Below, in pieces: positions 46,987 through 57,869 of a stretch of 64,000 nt of DNA. Under the pieces are notes generated by a model, which ran no database searches, was not told the origin of the DNA, and saw only the letters and a list, made by a program, of their open reading frames with translations. Origin of the DNA: Ulota crispa (lineage: Eukaryota > Streptophyta > Bryopsida > Orthotrichales > Orthotrichaceae); contig OY987245.1 in assembly GCA_963920765.1 (NCBI GenBank), positions 2,310,727 to 2,374,726 on the forward strand, in the 5' to 3' direction. Positions within the stretch are counted from its first letter, which is position 1, and each line of letters opens with the position of its first letter. A program made the translations under genes and the position numbers.

Positions 46987-47400
46987 GCAGGGTTTTTTTG
47001 GGCAATAAAAGCCCCAATTGCCTTAAGAAAAACAAGAGTGAGCTTCAAGTGTATAGAAAAAAAAAGGAACAAATTTCAAAAAATACCAGATTGCAATAAT
47101 GAAAATTGCATTGCAACTTAGGCTTTCATAAAATACTTATCAAAATTGAAAATTGATTTCATCTTTAAAAAAAATTTGAGGTGTTGCCTAATCCGATTCT
47201 TGCAATAATGAAGTAATGTCAATGTTTATTTGGAAATTTTCAAAAAATGCTAATGAATACTCTTTGCCTACAAAAAAATTCCACGTTTCTGCAAAAATCC
47301 ACACATAGGGATCACCTTCAACTCCAACCAAAAATAGGGATGGAGCCTCCAAGCTACAAATCATTTTCAACAAATGCCACAAAGCCATTGGTTAGAAAGC
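46987..47400 (+). repeat. Dispersed repeat D, copy 2
   Basis: Direct-orientation match to 8946-9400, collinear across about 400 bases. Its right end abuts the H5 element region. The frames 46930-47471 on both strands lie in it and are not genes. Confidence 0.65.
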
Positions 47401-47442
47401 TAAAAAAAACTCGGTCCAAGGCACTGAGCCGACTGATGGTAA

Positions 47443-48054
47443 GAGCATCCCCAATGTACCCAGAACCCTAGCACTGAAAATCCTGTCAAACCATCTCTGA
47501 CTGCGGCTCACTTGCAAAGTAGGGCCATTTCCCAACCTCCTAGCCCCCAATGTAAACAAGTTACGACACTCACTACACATAGTTTTTTAATTGTTTATGC
47601 CTTTTTAAAATGTTTATGTGAGGAAATTCATGTCAAAAACATTTGAAATTACGTCAGTGTCAAAGAATCAGACACTCTAGAGTGATATGTAGGGGAGGGG
47701 CTCTTGCATGGGGAGCCCTAAAAAATGTAGTTCCAAGTACCTGTTGCATTGGGGCCCTAATTTTCACTCAAGCTTGGCATAACAATATGTAAAAACTTTT
47801 CCGTGCCTTGTTACCGCTAAGGTAACCCGCTCTAATGCCAACCATGTGCCTAATCCCATACAAATGTACAAGATACGTAGATTTCAGGTATAAAATCTAG
47901 ACAAGCCCTAGATAGCTTATCTTCTGTGACAGAAAAGATAAGCTATCTAGGACATGCCTAGATTTTAAACCTGAAATCTATGTATTGTGTACATTTATAC
48001 GGGATTAGGCACATGGTCGGCATTAAAGCGGGTTACCTTACATTGGGGATGCTC
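47443..48054. mobile_element. Tourist/PIF-like MITE H5
   Basis: GAGCATCCCCAATGTA... to ...TACATTGGGGATGCTC, flanked by TAA at 47440-47442 and 48055-48057. The interior resembles H4 in reverse (AATTGTTTATGCC, GGGGCTCTTGCATGGGG). A 220-base palindrome fills its right part. Confidence 0.8.
47818..48040. repeat. 220-bp near-perfect palindrome
   Basis: Two arms of about 105 bases (47818-47922 and 47933-48040), matching at roughly nine of ten positions by eye, around CTGTGACAG. Arms begin TAAGGTAACCCGC and end GCGGGTTACCTTA. If transcribed it would form a long hairpin. Confidence 0.85.
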
Positions 48055-48057
48055 TAA

Positions 48058-48806
48058 CTTAGATCCATTGGCTGATGGTTTTTAAATTCATGCATGCATG
48101 TGGAATTGTTGGTGACAGGAGCTCCAAATTAAGTGCGAAATGGGGATAGTCATTACTGCGTACTAATGAGGCCGCCGCGACCGCGGAGGAACGGCACGCC
48201 GGGCACATGTCGCGAGAGGATGGATGCCACCCAAATTGCGGCTGCCCAGATGCACTTCAGCTAACTTACATTATGAGCGCAGATCGCCCAGGAATTGCTC
48301 TTTCTCGCACGCGAGTCTCTCATTCCAATCGCTGCAGCCATTGCTTATATCTGGCTTTGTGACCTATTTAAGTTAGATCCGTGAAGCTGCTAATCTCGTA
48401 GTTTTTCCCCATACGTTTCCATCGACCTGTGCAAGATTGACTACGTTATGAGTTCAAGTAGTAAAATTTTCTGTTCGCCTGCATGTTGAATTGTTGTTTC
48501 GATCGTTAGCACTTCCTCGGCTTGTACAAGAGTGGTTGCGTTGTTGGCAAGGAATTCAAGCGGTTAGCTCTTTCTCTTTGTTTGCGAAAGCAGAGCGAGA
48601 TTTCAATGCTGTTGAGACCCATGTGGTCTCAGAAAGACTCGAGGGTTCGGATTTACGTCCATTTGCGTTGAGGTTCTTCTGGAGGCGTGCTTGTGGGTAG
48701 AGTAATGTCAAGCAGAATGGCGGCAACTGATCCCGAATTCCGATGTGTGCGTTCGTTTTTTCGTTGTGTGGCGGAAGTTCCGAGGTGAGAGAGAACATTT
48801 CAGAGT
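48058..48806. other. Upstream region of the GC-rich gene
   Basis: Composition turns GC-rich from about 48165 (CCGCCGCGACCGCGG). 48330-48480 contains CTATTTAAG, which could act as a TATA-like element. 48480-48806 is probably 5' leader, with several short upstream ATGs. No repeats are present, in contrast to both sides. Confidence 0.4.
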
Positions 48807-49625
48807 ATGCGTGGGTGCTCGTTGACGACGCTAACACCAGCAGCAGCAGCATCTCGAGAGGCACAGGTGACAATGGGTGTGTACAGGCTGACAATTCCGG
48901 AGACGATCCAGGAGTCCTTGAAACCCGATGCTTGCAAAGGCAGCAATTCCTTCAAATCGCAAAGGCAGCGGTTTCTTATGGAAGACTCGTACTGCGCGCA
49001 CCCATCACCAAAGCCTAGTCGATTCTTTGAAGCTCCGCTGCACGTCATCCCATCGACGACATCGTTGGAAGCGCCCGACCTGGAACACTTCTCGGAGCTG
49101 GACGATGGCAGCAGCACCAGCTCAGTGTTCAGCTCGAGCAGTACTCGCACCAGTCACACCATCTCCGACGACGATTCCCTTCTGATGGAGCTTGTGAGCC
49201 GCACCAGCAGCCTCGACGGCGTCTTCTTCGCTGCGCCCAAGCGACACAGCACTGCGTGCTGCGCGGACGGAGCCTTTCGTCGCGAGCAGCGGAAGAGGCA
49301 AGTCCGTGAGGAGTCGAATAATGCCGTGGACGAGCAACGGGACACGGGCTTGCACAGTTTCCGTCGGGAACTCGAGAGGGAGGACGACCGCGTGGATCGG
49401 AGCCTGGCGTTGTGGGAGGACACCGAGTATGATCGACAGCCGCGTCGCAAGGGTGCGAATGTGCACCCGGCGCCGCCTTCGTGCCATGCTGGCGACATGA
49501 CTGCCTCGGCCGGTTCCAGAAGGAACAAGAAGAAGAATAATTCCGCCACGGCATCATTCTTTAACGGGCTTTTTTCAGGGCTCAACCTCTCGACTTCTCG
49601 AAGATCTCGAAAGTCTTCGAGTTGA
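48807..49625 (+). CDS. Unrecognised Ser-rich plant protein, 272 residues
   Basis: An intact single-exon frame ending at TGA 49623-49625, in a GC-rich island with strong C/G third-position bias. It is the best gene candidate in the window. The first ATG (48807) has A at -3; a second in-frame ATG at 48873 lies in ACAATGGG and gives MGVYRLTIPETIQESLKP, an equally plausible start. The sequence shows no signal peptide or membrane segment. The middle is rich in Ser, Thr and acidic residues (LEHFSELDDGSSTSS, TISDDDSLLMELVSRTSS). Residues about 150-225 are Arg/Glu-rich and charged. The C-terminus has basic nuclear-localisation-like clusters (RRNKKKN, SRRSRKSSS) around a SFFNGLFSGLNL segment that faintly resembles the FLNSLF motif of BIG GRAIN 1-like proteins; this is too short to name it. 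A nuclear or membrane-peripheral regulatory role is conceivable but unproven. Frames on the opposite strand (49122-49714) mirror its codon bias and are not separate genes. Confidence 0.75.
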   Translation: MRGCSLTTLTPAAAASREAQVTMGVYRLTIPETIQESLKPDACKGSNSFKSQRQRFLMEDSYCAHPSPKPSRFFEAPLHVIPSTTSLEAPDLEHFSELDDGSSTSSVFSSSSTRTSHTISDDDSLLMELVSRTSSLDGVFFAAPKRHSTACCADGAFRREQRKRQVREESNNAVDEQRDTGLHSFRRELEREDDRVDRSLALWEDTEYDRQPRRKGANVHPAPPSCHAGDMTASAGSRRNKKKNNSATASFFNGLFSGLNLSTSRRSRKSSS

Positions 49626-50497
49626 TTTCTACAGCCCTGTTGTAATCTGTACAACAATTCGCATACAACAAGGCTTAATTGCACGCACATTGTCGTGCTT
49701 TTGAGAATTAGCATTAGTCGAATTCATAGTTCCATTCGAGCTACTTAAACCTCCCCCTGAACCCGGCTTTTAGAGATTAACTGGCCTTGTACATTTTGCA
49801 AAATAGACAAGTACACTGCTTTGATTTTATCAAATCGACAATTGAGCAAATCTGTATCATGTGACAATTGAGTTCATTGGTTGCAACGGTAATTGGAATG
49901 AAACTTGGACTTCATTGTTTCAACCATAGCCATAGTTGAGTCGGTACATCTGCAGGTTTGTATGCCAATTCCAGTACTGTTGTAATCTCCAATTCTTGGT
50001 ACAGTACTACTTTCATATACAGTGAACATGATAGAACTAACTAATGTACGTTTTCGGATATCAGCGCCCGAGCTTTTTGTTCTGAGAATCGGAGCGATTT
50101 GAAAACGCAAATTGAAAAATCCATGTAGGGGTAGCAATATATGCGCTAACAGAGCGCATGGAATCAACTGCAAGGTCATCTTCTCTCGCTGTTCATGAAC
50201 TTGAGTCCTGGACGATCCTAAGCTCCAAACTCTCGTAAACAACACATATCTTCACATATTTTTAAGTCTCGTTTCAGATTAGGATCACTCTTCTGCTTCG
50301 AGAGGAACGGAAGTCTAGCATTCTGACACCCCAGCCTGTAACTCTATGCAAGCCAAAACGTGTGGCAAACGACTCTTCTGTAACACGATCCTACCATAAC
50401 TCTGATAGTGACAGAAGCTGCCAATTCCTGTAAATGATGACTCCAACTAATTCGCGTAAATTTAGAGAAATAATTTGAATAACAAAGTCAGTCCTGT
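49626..50497. other. Downstream flank of the GC-rich gene
   Basis: Unique, non-repetitive DNA that probably includes the 3' UTR. The minus-strand frame 49874-50245 has no motif and is not called. Confidence 0.4.
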
Positions 50498-50501
50498 TTA
50501 A

Positions 50502-51422
50502 CCCCTAAAGGACCAAGCAAAGTTTTCACCAAAAACTCTTCAAAATTGCCATTTTTAGAGCATCAACCAAATTTGAATACAAAAATATTTGTATGCATAT
50601 GTGACCGTAGGATCTTGTAGAAGAATGGTTTCATTCAAAAGATGTGGAAAAAATTTCAGGTTTTTTTCTCCACATGGATTGGAAGTTAAAATGGTTTGAA
50701 CATTCAAAAACATCTTGTGAAAAATTGGGCAGCTACCCTTCAGAAGGTGAAATTCCTAAGAAAAAAAAAGGCCATGTGGGTGGTGCTTCTCTAAATTCCT
50801 TGTTCCACCTAAGTAAAGTACATGTCAAAAAAGTTTCAAATTATTTGGAGTTGTATAACATATGGAAAAAAATTAGTAAGTGAAAAGAAGTAGAGAATGA
50901 TTCAAAATACTAAAGTGTTCAGAATTTAATTATGGAAATGAAAAATGCCAATCCCAATGGTTATAATGTTGTCATAAACAATATTCATCCTTTGGTTTTG
51001 TTTTTTTTCCAAAATGTTGAAAATTGAGTAAAATAAAGGACTTCAAAGTTTATTTTGGAGTAGAGAATACATAACTGCCCGCAAACAAAAAATCCTCATA
51101 ACTTTCATCTTGTTGATCCAAACGGAATGATTAGAAGCTTCCTACAATCACAAGAACCTCAAAAACCAATTTAAAATTTTAGTTTTTGAAAAAAGTGAAT
51201 TTTAAAAATTTGCCTAGGCTGCCTGCCACTCGCAAAAAACAACATATTAGGCCATAACTTTTTACTCATAATTCCAAATGTCATGAAATTTAGTGCATAT
51301 GAAAGATAAACCTCATCCCCACATTTTGTTAAAATTTCAGCCTAAAATATGAAAAGCTCCAATCACAAGTACTTGCCCGAAATTGCTATGTTTCTAAAAA
51401 AGGGGGTCTAGTCCTTTAGGGG
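50502..51422 (+). mobile_element. TTAA element, subfamily G, copy 2
   Basis: CCCCTAAAGGACCAAGC... to ...AGTCCTTTAGGGG between TTAA at 50498-50501 and 51423-51426. Very close to 45472-46388 throughout, so relatively young. The frame 50644-50883 corresponds to the one in copy 1 but is repeat sequence. Confidence 0.9.
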
Positions 51423-51426
51423 TTAA

Positions 51427-52417
51427 TTGCGACAAGCTTGGAAGTCCTTTCCGAGATGAATGGTAATTCAACTAACTCTCAGATGTAGCAAATAGTAGCA
51501 AATAATGCAGCAGCATGAACTTAGATTAGGGTAACCACACCCATACTTGAGCGTTTAAGGGTTTAGGGTACTTCAGAGTCTCTGAAAATTCAGGAATTTT
51601 TTTGTAGGGTTAGCCTTTCAACAAGCTATCGTGAAACGTAATTTTTGTGAAAAAAAGTATTGTAGATTATTTTATATTAAAGGGCAAAGTGCAGCTCATA
51701 GGGTCCCTATTAGCAGTTCTAGACTACCCTTGATTGCTTTGATGTGTTCCTATACATGTGCTTGATGCTCTCAATCCCAATCCGTTCACAGCAACTTAGC
51801 AATTGACATGTGACAAGATTTTATAGTGCAAGTGACATTCACTGCTCCACTTTGGATGCACAGTGAGTGGTGAACACCTCAAAAGTAGGGCTCCACTCTA
51901 GGGACTGCTCACGTATGGGTGCTGTTACCTTAGTCTAAGATGTTAAATAAAAAATTTCTGTCATGCCCTCGAATAGGAAAATCTTTTGGTGCAAGATTAA
52001 GAAAGAAATGCAACTTGAATCAACATGCTTCAAGTTAGTATGTCTGACCCCACGGAGAAGGTCAGTCGCAAGCAGGTGATGTTCACGCCCAAAAAAATGA
52101 GAGAGTTGTGATAGTTTGCACTTTGCAGGGGTCATTTAAGACTCACGAGGACGCCAACCGAGCTCTACCTACCTTCACACTTTCGGGAAGCCCCTTCTTT
52201 TCAGCAAACACTGGGATATTTTCTCAGCTAAATCAGGTTCTGGTCTATAAATGATAACTCATTTGGAATTCCTTCTGCTGGGATGCCGGAGTTTAGTTGG
52301 CGACCAGCTGATGATTTTAGTAACTTGGCGTTTATATATTTATACGCCTTGCCTACAGGCATATAACCAGAAACCTATTGTTTGTTTGTAGAGAACCAGA
52401 ACAGGCATCTACACCGA
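51427..52417. other. Intergenic DNA, nothing recognised
   Basis: Slightly GC-richer than most spacers. No ORF or repeat was supported. Confidence 0.35.
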
Positions 52418-52690
52418 ATATTGCGTTTAGGTTGCCCCACACTAGTTTTTTTTTGACATTTTTCACTAAATAAGTACTTATTTTTATTACAGTAATTTTC
52501 ATAAATCATTTTCTTAAAAAGAGCTTTGAAACAAAAATAAAGTTGTGGAAAAAACTCGCAGCTTTCAAATTATAAACCATGTAAACTTCTAATATTTAGA
52601 GAGTTGCATGCATCTTGAAGTGGTTAAGCAATGAGTTATGAGGGAACTTTTCAAGGTAAGGTTGAATTTTGAAAGTGAAATATCAAAAAT
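52418..52690 (+). repeat. Dispersed repeat V, copy 2
   Basis: Direct match to 34166-34445; see the shared ATTGCGTTTAGGTTGCCCC and TTTAGAGAGTTGCATGCATC blocks. Confidence 0.6.
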
Positions 52691-52807
52691 TTGATACGGC
52701 TGAATGAATTGGTGCAAGGGAAAAATTAGCTATAATTTTACCAACTTATTATCTTACAAGGGCAACTATTAGTAGGCTCTCTTATGCAAGACAAGTTTTT
52801 GTTTTAA

Positions 52808-53740
52808 CCCCTAAAGGTCTAAACAATGCTTTTTGGCAACATAGCAATTTTGGGCAGCTCACTACAAATGGATTTTTCATTTTTTTTCTTTGAAATTATC
52901 ACACATGATGTGTCCAAGGAGTAGCTTTAAGGCCCATCAAATTTCATAACTTTTGACTTCATGGTTCAAAAGTTATTGCATGATATGTAGTTTTCTTTGT
53001 TCGGGGGTAGCCCAGGTAGCTCAAAAACTTCTTTTAAAAATTACATTTTTTGAATTTTGTTTTTTGAAATTGGTTCTTTAGATATATATATCCTTGGGAA
53101 GCTTTAAATCATTTAGTTTTCATCAATGAGATGAAAGTCATGAGGAGATTTTGTTTGCGGGCATTTATGGATTCCCTACTCTAAAAAAACTTTTAGGTCC
53201 TATGTTTTACTCAATTTTTAATATTTTGGAAAAAAAATAAAGGTAAAGTATGTAGATTGTTTATTACAACATTTCAACCATTGGGATTGGAATTTTCATT
53301 TTTCATAATTAAATTCTTAACAATTTAGTGTTTTGTATCATTCTCTACTTCTTTTTACTTACTATTTTTTTCCTATGTGCTATACATTTCCAAATGATTT
53401 GAAATTTTTCAAGTGTGTACCTGACTTGCCTTGAAGAATGAATACAAAAAATTACAACCATTTTGAAATTTTTTTCATACAAACATGACCTTGTGAAGTG
53501 CAGCTGCCCGGATTTTTGCAGGGACAAAAAAAGACTTTTTGCCAATTCAAACCCAATCACCTAACAATCCACATGGCAAAAATTTCTGAATTTTTTTCCA
53601 CATATTTGGATACTAGTGTACTACAAGGTCTTATAGTTAGATGTGTCCAAAAAGAACTTTTATCTATTATTTGATACTTGCACTACAAATGGTAGTTTTG
53701 GGGCAGTTTTGATGAAAACATAGTCAAAACCCTTTAGGGG
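52808..53740 (+). mobile_element. TTAA element, subfamily E, copy 2
   Basis: CCCCTAAAGGTCTAAAC... to ...AACCCTTTAGGGG between TTAA at 52804-52807 and 53741-53744. It provides the uninterrupted reference for the hairpin insertion in copy 1. The reverse complement of its middle is clearly related to subfamily G. Confidence 0.85.
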
Positions 53741-53845
53741 TTAATTGGACTTTGAACATCCATAAGATGGTATAGAGGTGAGTGGGTATCACTAGATATG
53801 TATGAATTTCAAGATGTCATTGAAGTGTTAGTTGTTTTGGATTTA

Positions 53846-54182
53846 GCCCTTAAATGCCCAAGGTACCATATTTTGGTGTTCAAAAAACTTTAAGAAACTT
53901 TGAAACTTGTTTGAAGGTAAAAATTTGATTGTTTTAAGGGTTTTTTTTTTTGGAGAAGTTAGGGGCTAAAGTTAGCTTTAACATTCAATTTTAATTTCCT
54001 CCATATCTTATTCCAATTGTTTTTGGTGGAAGCTAAATTGCAAGTATAAATTTTGTGTCATGAAAAGTGCCATGAATAGTGTCACAAAGCCCATGACAAG
54101 TTGCCACATTGAAAAGATGGGCATCAATTTGAGAAAATAGTGAAGATTTCTTAGCTTGGGCACTCCCTTGGGCTATAAGGGC
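53846..54182. mobile_element. Possible MITE with GCCCTTA ends
   Basis: GCCCTTAAATGCCCAAGG at the left and CCTTGGGCTATAAGGGC at the right are imperfect inverted repeats about 340 bases apart. There is no TTAA on either side, so membership of the TTAA group is doubtful. Confidence 0.45.
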
Positions 54183-54573
54183 CCTTCTATTGAAATTTTG
54201 TCATTTAACAAAATCTAAAAATGCTTTCAAAATAATTTCACTTGGAACATTTTTGTTATGGAAACCAAAACTCATTCATCATTGAATTTTCTTTCATTCA
54301 TAATGATTTTTTGTCAATAATTGAAGCTAAAAAATTCCTTTGTATTAGGCAGTTGGGCTTGGACAATTGCGTTGCAAGCTCATTTGCAAAAATGTAGTCA
54401 TGGATTTGGAAGAGGGGCTATTACTTTTCAAGTACTAACAATGAACACTAAAGTATTCTAAGTAGTTGTTTCCCAATTTTGTATCCAAAAGTTGCCAATT
54501 TGCATTAAAGGTTTTGGGCAGCTCCACAAAAACCAAAAAGTTCCATACTTATCCACATTCAATCACAACTATC
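54183..54573. other. Spacer, nothing recognised
   Basis: No ORF or element ends were seen. Confidence 0.35.
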
Positions 54574-54577
54574 TTAA

Positions 54578-55501
54578 CCCCTAACAGACTATTGTCCCCT
54601 TGAGGGACAATTCAGACTTTGGGCATGTACCTATGGCAAAACCAATTTTTATGATTTTTTGAAACTTTTGAGGATGGTGGGAAATTCAAAGATGTCTTTG
54701 CACATCTAATTTTTTCTTCATTTTGACATTTATTGAAGAAGTTATGCTTGAATTTTTGAAAAATAGAAGAAGACGGGCAGCCCACAAACTTTAAAAAAAA
54801 TTCATTTAAAACAAATAAAAAACCAAAATTGGTCCTTTGGATTATATATATGTGGGAAGCTTTGAGTCATTCAATTTTCATTGATGAGTGAGAAGTTTTA
54901 GTTTGCGGGTAGGTGTGGAACTCCCAAACCTCCATTCCTTTTTCCCCTTGTAAAATTTGATGCTTTAATTTGTTCTTTGACTTTTTTTTCTTTCAAGTTG
55001 TAGTAGACTAAGATTTCTTGGTTTTCAATGTTTGGATCAAAGTAACTCAAATTTCTCAATTTTACATCAATCCTCCAATTTTGCCTAATGTATATGCAAA
55101 TTTCATGGCCTTATAGCGTTGCAAGATTCTACAAAGTATGATTCACACCTCCAATTCATTTGAAATTTCTCCCACACTTACCTAATTTGGTCTTCTACAT
55201 GGAAAAAATACACCTCAACTTTGTGTAGAGCAATTTTTTTGATTTAGGAGAGAAGTCAAAGGCTTCTGAAATTTTTAGGTAGTACAGGATTTTTTTTTTT
55301 TTCCACTTTAGATGTCAATATCTCACTCCTCTACATCTAGAATGAGCTGATTTTTCCCACAAGTACCTCCCATAGTTTAGGGCAGGATCCTACGATTGGA
55401 TTTTTTTTCAAAAGAAATAACTTTTCTATCTTTCTATTCATTACCCTAGAGGTGGCAATTTTCAATGACTTTTGCAAAAAATGGGCTCAGTCCTTTAGGG
55501 A
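54578..55501 (+). mobile_element. TTAA element, subfamily B, copy 5
   Basis: CCCCTAACAGACTATTG... to ...CAGTCCTTTAGGGA between TTAA at 54574-54577 and 55502-55505. Collinear with 14056-14890. Its right TTAA is also the left TTAA of the next element. Confidence 0.85.
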
Positions 55502-55505
55502 TTAA

Positions 55506-56223
55506 CCCCTAAAGGACCAAGCCCCCTTTTTGGGGACAAATGGGATTTTGGGCACTTACCTATGGCTAAACTATTTTGTGTGATTTTTTGAAACTTTTAT
55601 GGGAGATGGAGAATTCAAAGATTTGTGTGGGCATCTAATTTTTCCTCATTCCGACATTTATTGAAGAAGTAAAAAAAGAATTTATGAGAATTTTAGTTTG
55701 GCGGGCAACCCAAAAACTTCTTTAAAAATTGCATATTTAAAAAATAAAAAGTCAAGGTTAATTCTTTAGACTTATATATATGTGGGAAGCTTTGAATCAT
55801 TCAATTTCAATTGATGAGATGAAAATTATGAGAAGTTTTTGTTTGCGTGTAGGCATTGTTTTGAGATTCTCCACACCTACCCGCAAACTAAAACTTCTCA
55901 TAACTTTCATCTCATCATTTAGAATTGAATGATTCAAAGCTTCCCACATATACGTAAGACTAAAGAAGTAACCTCAAATTTTTGTTTTTTAAAAATGCAA
56001 TTTTTAAAGAAGTTTTTGGGCTGCCCGGCAAACCAAAATTCTCATAAATTCATTTTAAACTTCTTCAACAAATGTCAAAATGAGGTAAAAATTAGATGCC
56101 CACACAAATCTTGGAATTCTCCATCTTCCATAAAATTTTCAAAAAATTACACAAAATAGTTTAGCCATAAGTACATGTCCAAAATCCTGAAAGTCCCCCA
56201 AGGGGACTTTGGTCCTTTAGGGG
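55506..56223. mobile_element. TTAA foldback element, subfamily B, copy 6
   Basis: CCCCTAAAGGACCAAGCC... to ...TTGGTCCTTTAGGGG, with TTAA 55502-55505 (shared) and 56224-56227. Like 29705-30420 it is essentially one long inverted repeat with arms of about 350 bases that meet near 55865. The frame 55929-56159 lies in the right arm. Confidence 0.85.
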
Positions 56224-56324
56224 TTAAAAGCTATGTGACCATTTGGGGGGGCTTTTTTTAGTAGCACCATCTAGAAACCTTGAAGTTCAAGATTGTAAGG
56301 TTACAATTTTATTTTGATGTTTAA

Positions 56325-56728
56325 CCCTTTAACGATCGCGGTTGATTTTGGAGGTGGGCAATCCTTTGTATAGCCATTTGGGGGAAGTTTTAAAATTATT
56401 GAATACAAATGTCTACCACAGATTTGCCCGTACAGATGGAAGTATCTTGCAAGGTTTAGTGTTATGCATCATGAATTATGCTCACTCTTTAGTTGTTATG
56501 GCCATCTTTTTGTATTCATTGGTGTATTTTCAGCGGGCACTCTTTTAGTTTTTTCAACCCTTTGGCCACATGCCACCTTAGATTGGCTTGGTTATTGTCC
56601 TAAACTCTTCACTTCTCAATTCCCCAGACATATTTCCTTTGGCTAATCACTAGATTCAATGCTATTCTCTTTATATGCAAGGAAAAGGGGCCAAATCAAC
56701 CACAAAAAGGTTGACCAATTTAAAAGGG
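56325..56728 (+). mobile_element. TTAA element, subfamily I, copy 2
   Basis: CCCTTTAACGATCGCGG... to ...GACCAATTTAAAAGGG between TTAA at 56321-56324 and 56729-56732. Collinear with 15274-15676. The right TTAA is shared with the next element. Confidence 0.85.
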
Positions 56729-56732
56729 TTAA

Positions 56733-57655
56733 CCTCTAAAGGACCATGGCCTTTATATTGTCAAAAGACATTCAAATCTGCTACTTCTATGGAAAAGAGT
56801 AAAAAAGTTTGAAGATTGGTCTTTTTGCATATCTAACCATAGGATCTTGTACTAGACTTGTATAAAAATGTGTTATTCAAAATTCAAAAACTTTGACCGC
56901 ACAGATTGCAAGATATTTGCGTTGAAAGTGTAAAAAACAAGCGTTTTTGCACCTTACAAGACTAAATTATTCGACTTTGTACTTTTTTAACTTAAATATT
57001 TTGCACCATGGAGTTTTGAGGTTTATTTTTGTATGGTGGGGAATTGAGTTGAGAATCTTTGGATAAAAACCAAAACAAAAAATACTTAATTTTTGTTCTT
57101 AAAAAAACATTATATAGAAGAAGGTTTGAGATTGAACAAAATCTTACGTTGTTAATGACCTTGCAATGGAATTAAATCACAATAATCCCAATGGTGAGAT
57201 TGTTCTAGCAAGCAATCTTCACCCTTTCCAATAGACTTTTTTGCAAAAATGTTAAATTTGCATTCAAAAATGAAGTTTATAAGTTGTTTTTTCAGAGCAA
57301 AACAACACCTACCTGCAAATTAAAACTTCTCATAACTTTCATCTCATCTATCAAAATTGAATGATTCAAAGCTCCCCACATCTATATAAGTCTAAAGAAC
57401 CTATTTCAGATTTTTGTTTGAAAAAAATAATTTTTTTTAAAGAAGTTTTTGGCTGCCAGATCTCTCTTGTTTTTTATAAAATCATGCATAACTTCTTCAA
57501 TAAATGTTGGAATGAAGTAAAAATTACATTCCCACATAGATCTTTGAATTCCTCACCTTCAATAAAAGTTTCAGAAGATCACGCAAAGCAATTTAGCCAT
57601 AGGTACATGCTTGAAATCCCAAAAGCCCCCCAAGGGGACTTTGGTCCTTTAGGAG
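56733..57655 (+). mobile_element. TTAA element, subfamily M (B-like right arm)
   Basis: CCTCTAAAGGACCATGGCC... to ...TTTGGTCCTTTAGGAG between TTAA at 56729-56732 and 57656-57659. The left 550 bases are unlike B, whereas the right 350 bases are a B arm (CTTCTCATAACTTTCATCTC onward), a chimaeric structure. The frame 57361-57735 is in the arm. Confidence 0.8.
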
Positions 57656-57869
57656 TTAAAAATGATCTTACAAAGACAATTCAAAAACTTCAAAACTACC
57701 TTCTAAAAACAAGAAAAACACCCTTGGGCATTTAGGAGTTGAGAGCTTTAGCACTTGCTGCTTGCACTTTGTGGTTTTTATTCTAAACAAGATGTTTCTA
57801 ACCCTACTATTAAGTTTATGAGTTTTGATATTCAAATCCAAATCACCATAACCAAACATCAGATATTAA

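Noticed and set aside
49122-49714. Three long minus-strand frames opposite the GC-rich gene
   Set aside because: They lie wholly within or over the plus-strand coding region, reflect its GC-rich third positions, and have low-complexity Arg/Ser-rich translations.
57361-57735. 124-residue plus-strand frame
   Set aside because: It is the B arm of a TTAA element read in one frame; related frames recur in other B copies with different breaks.
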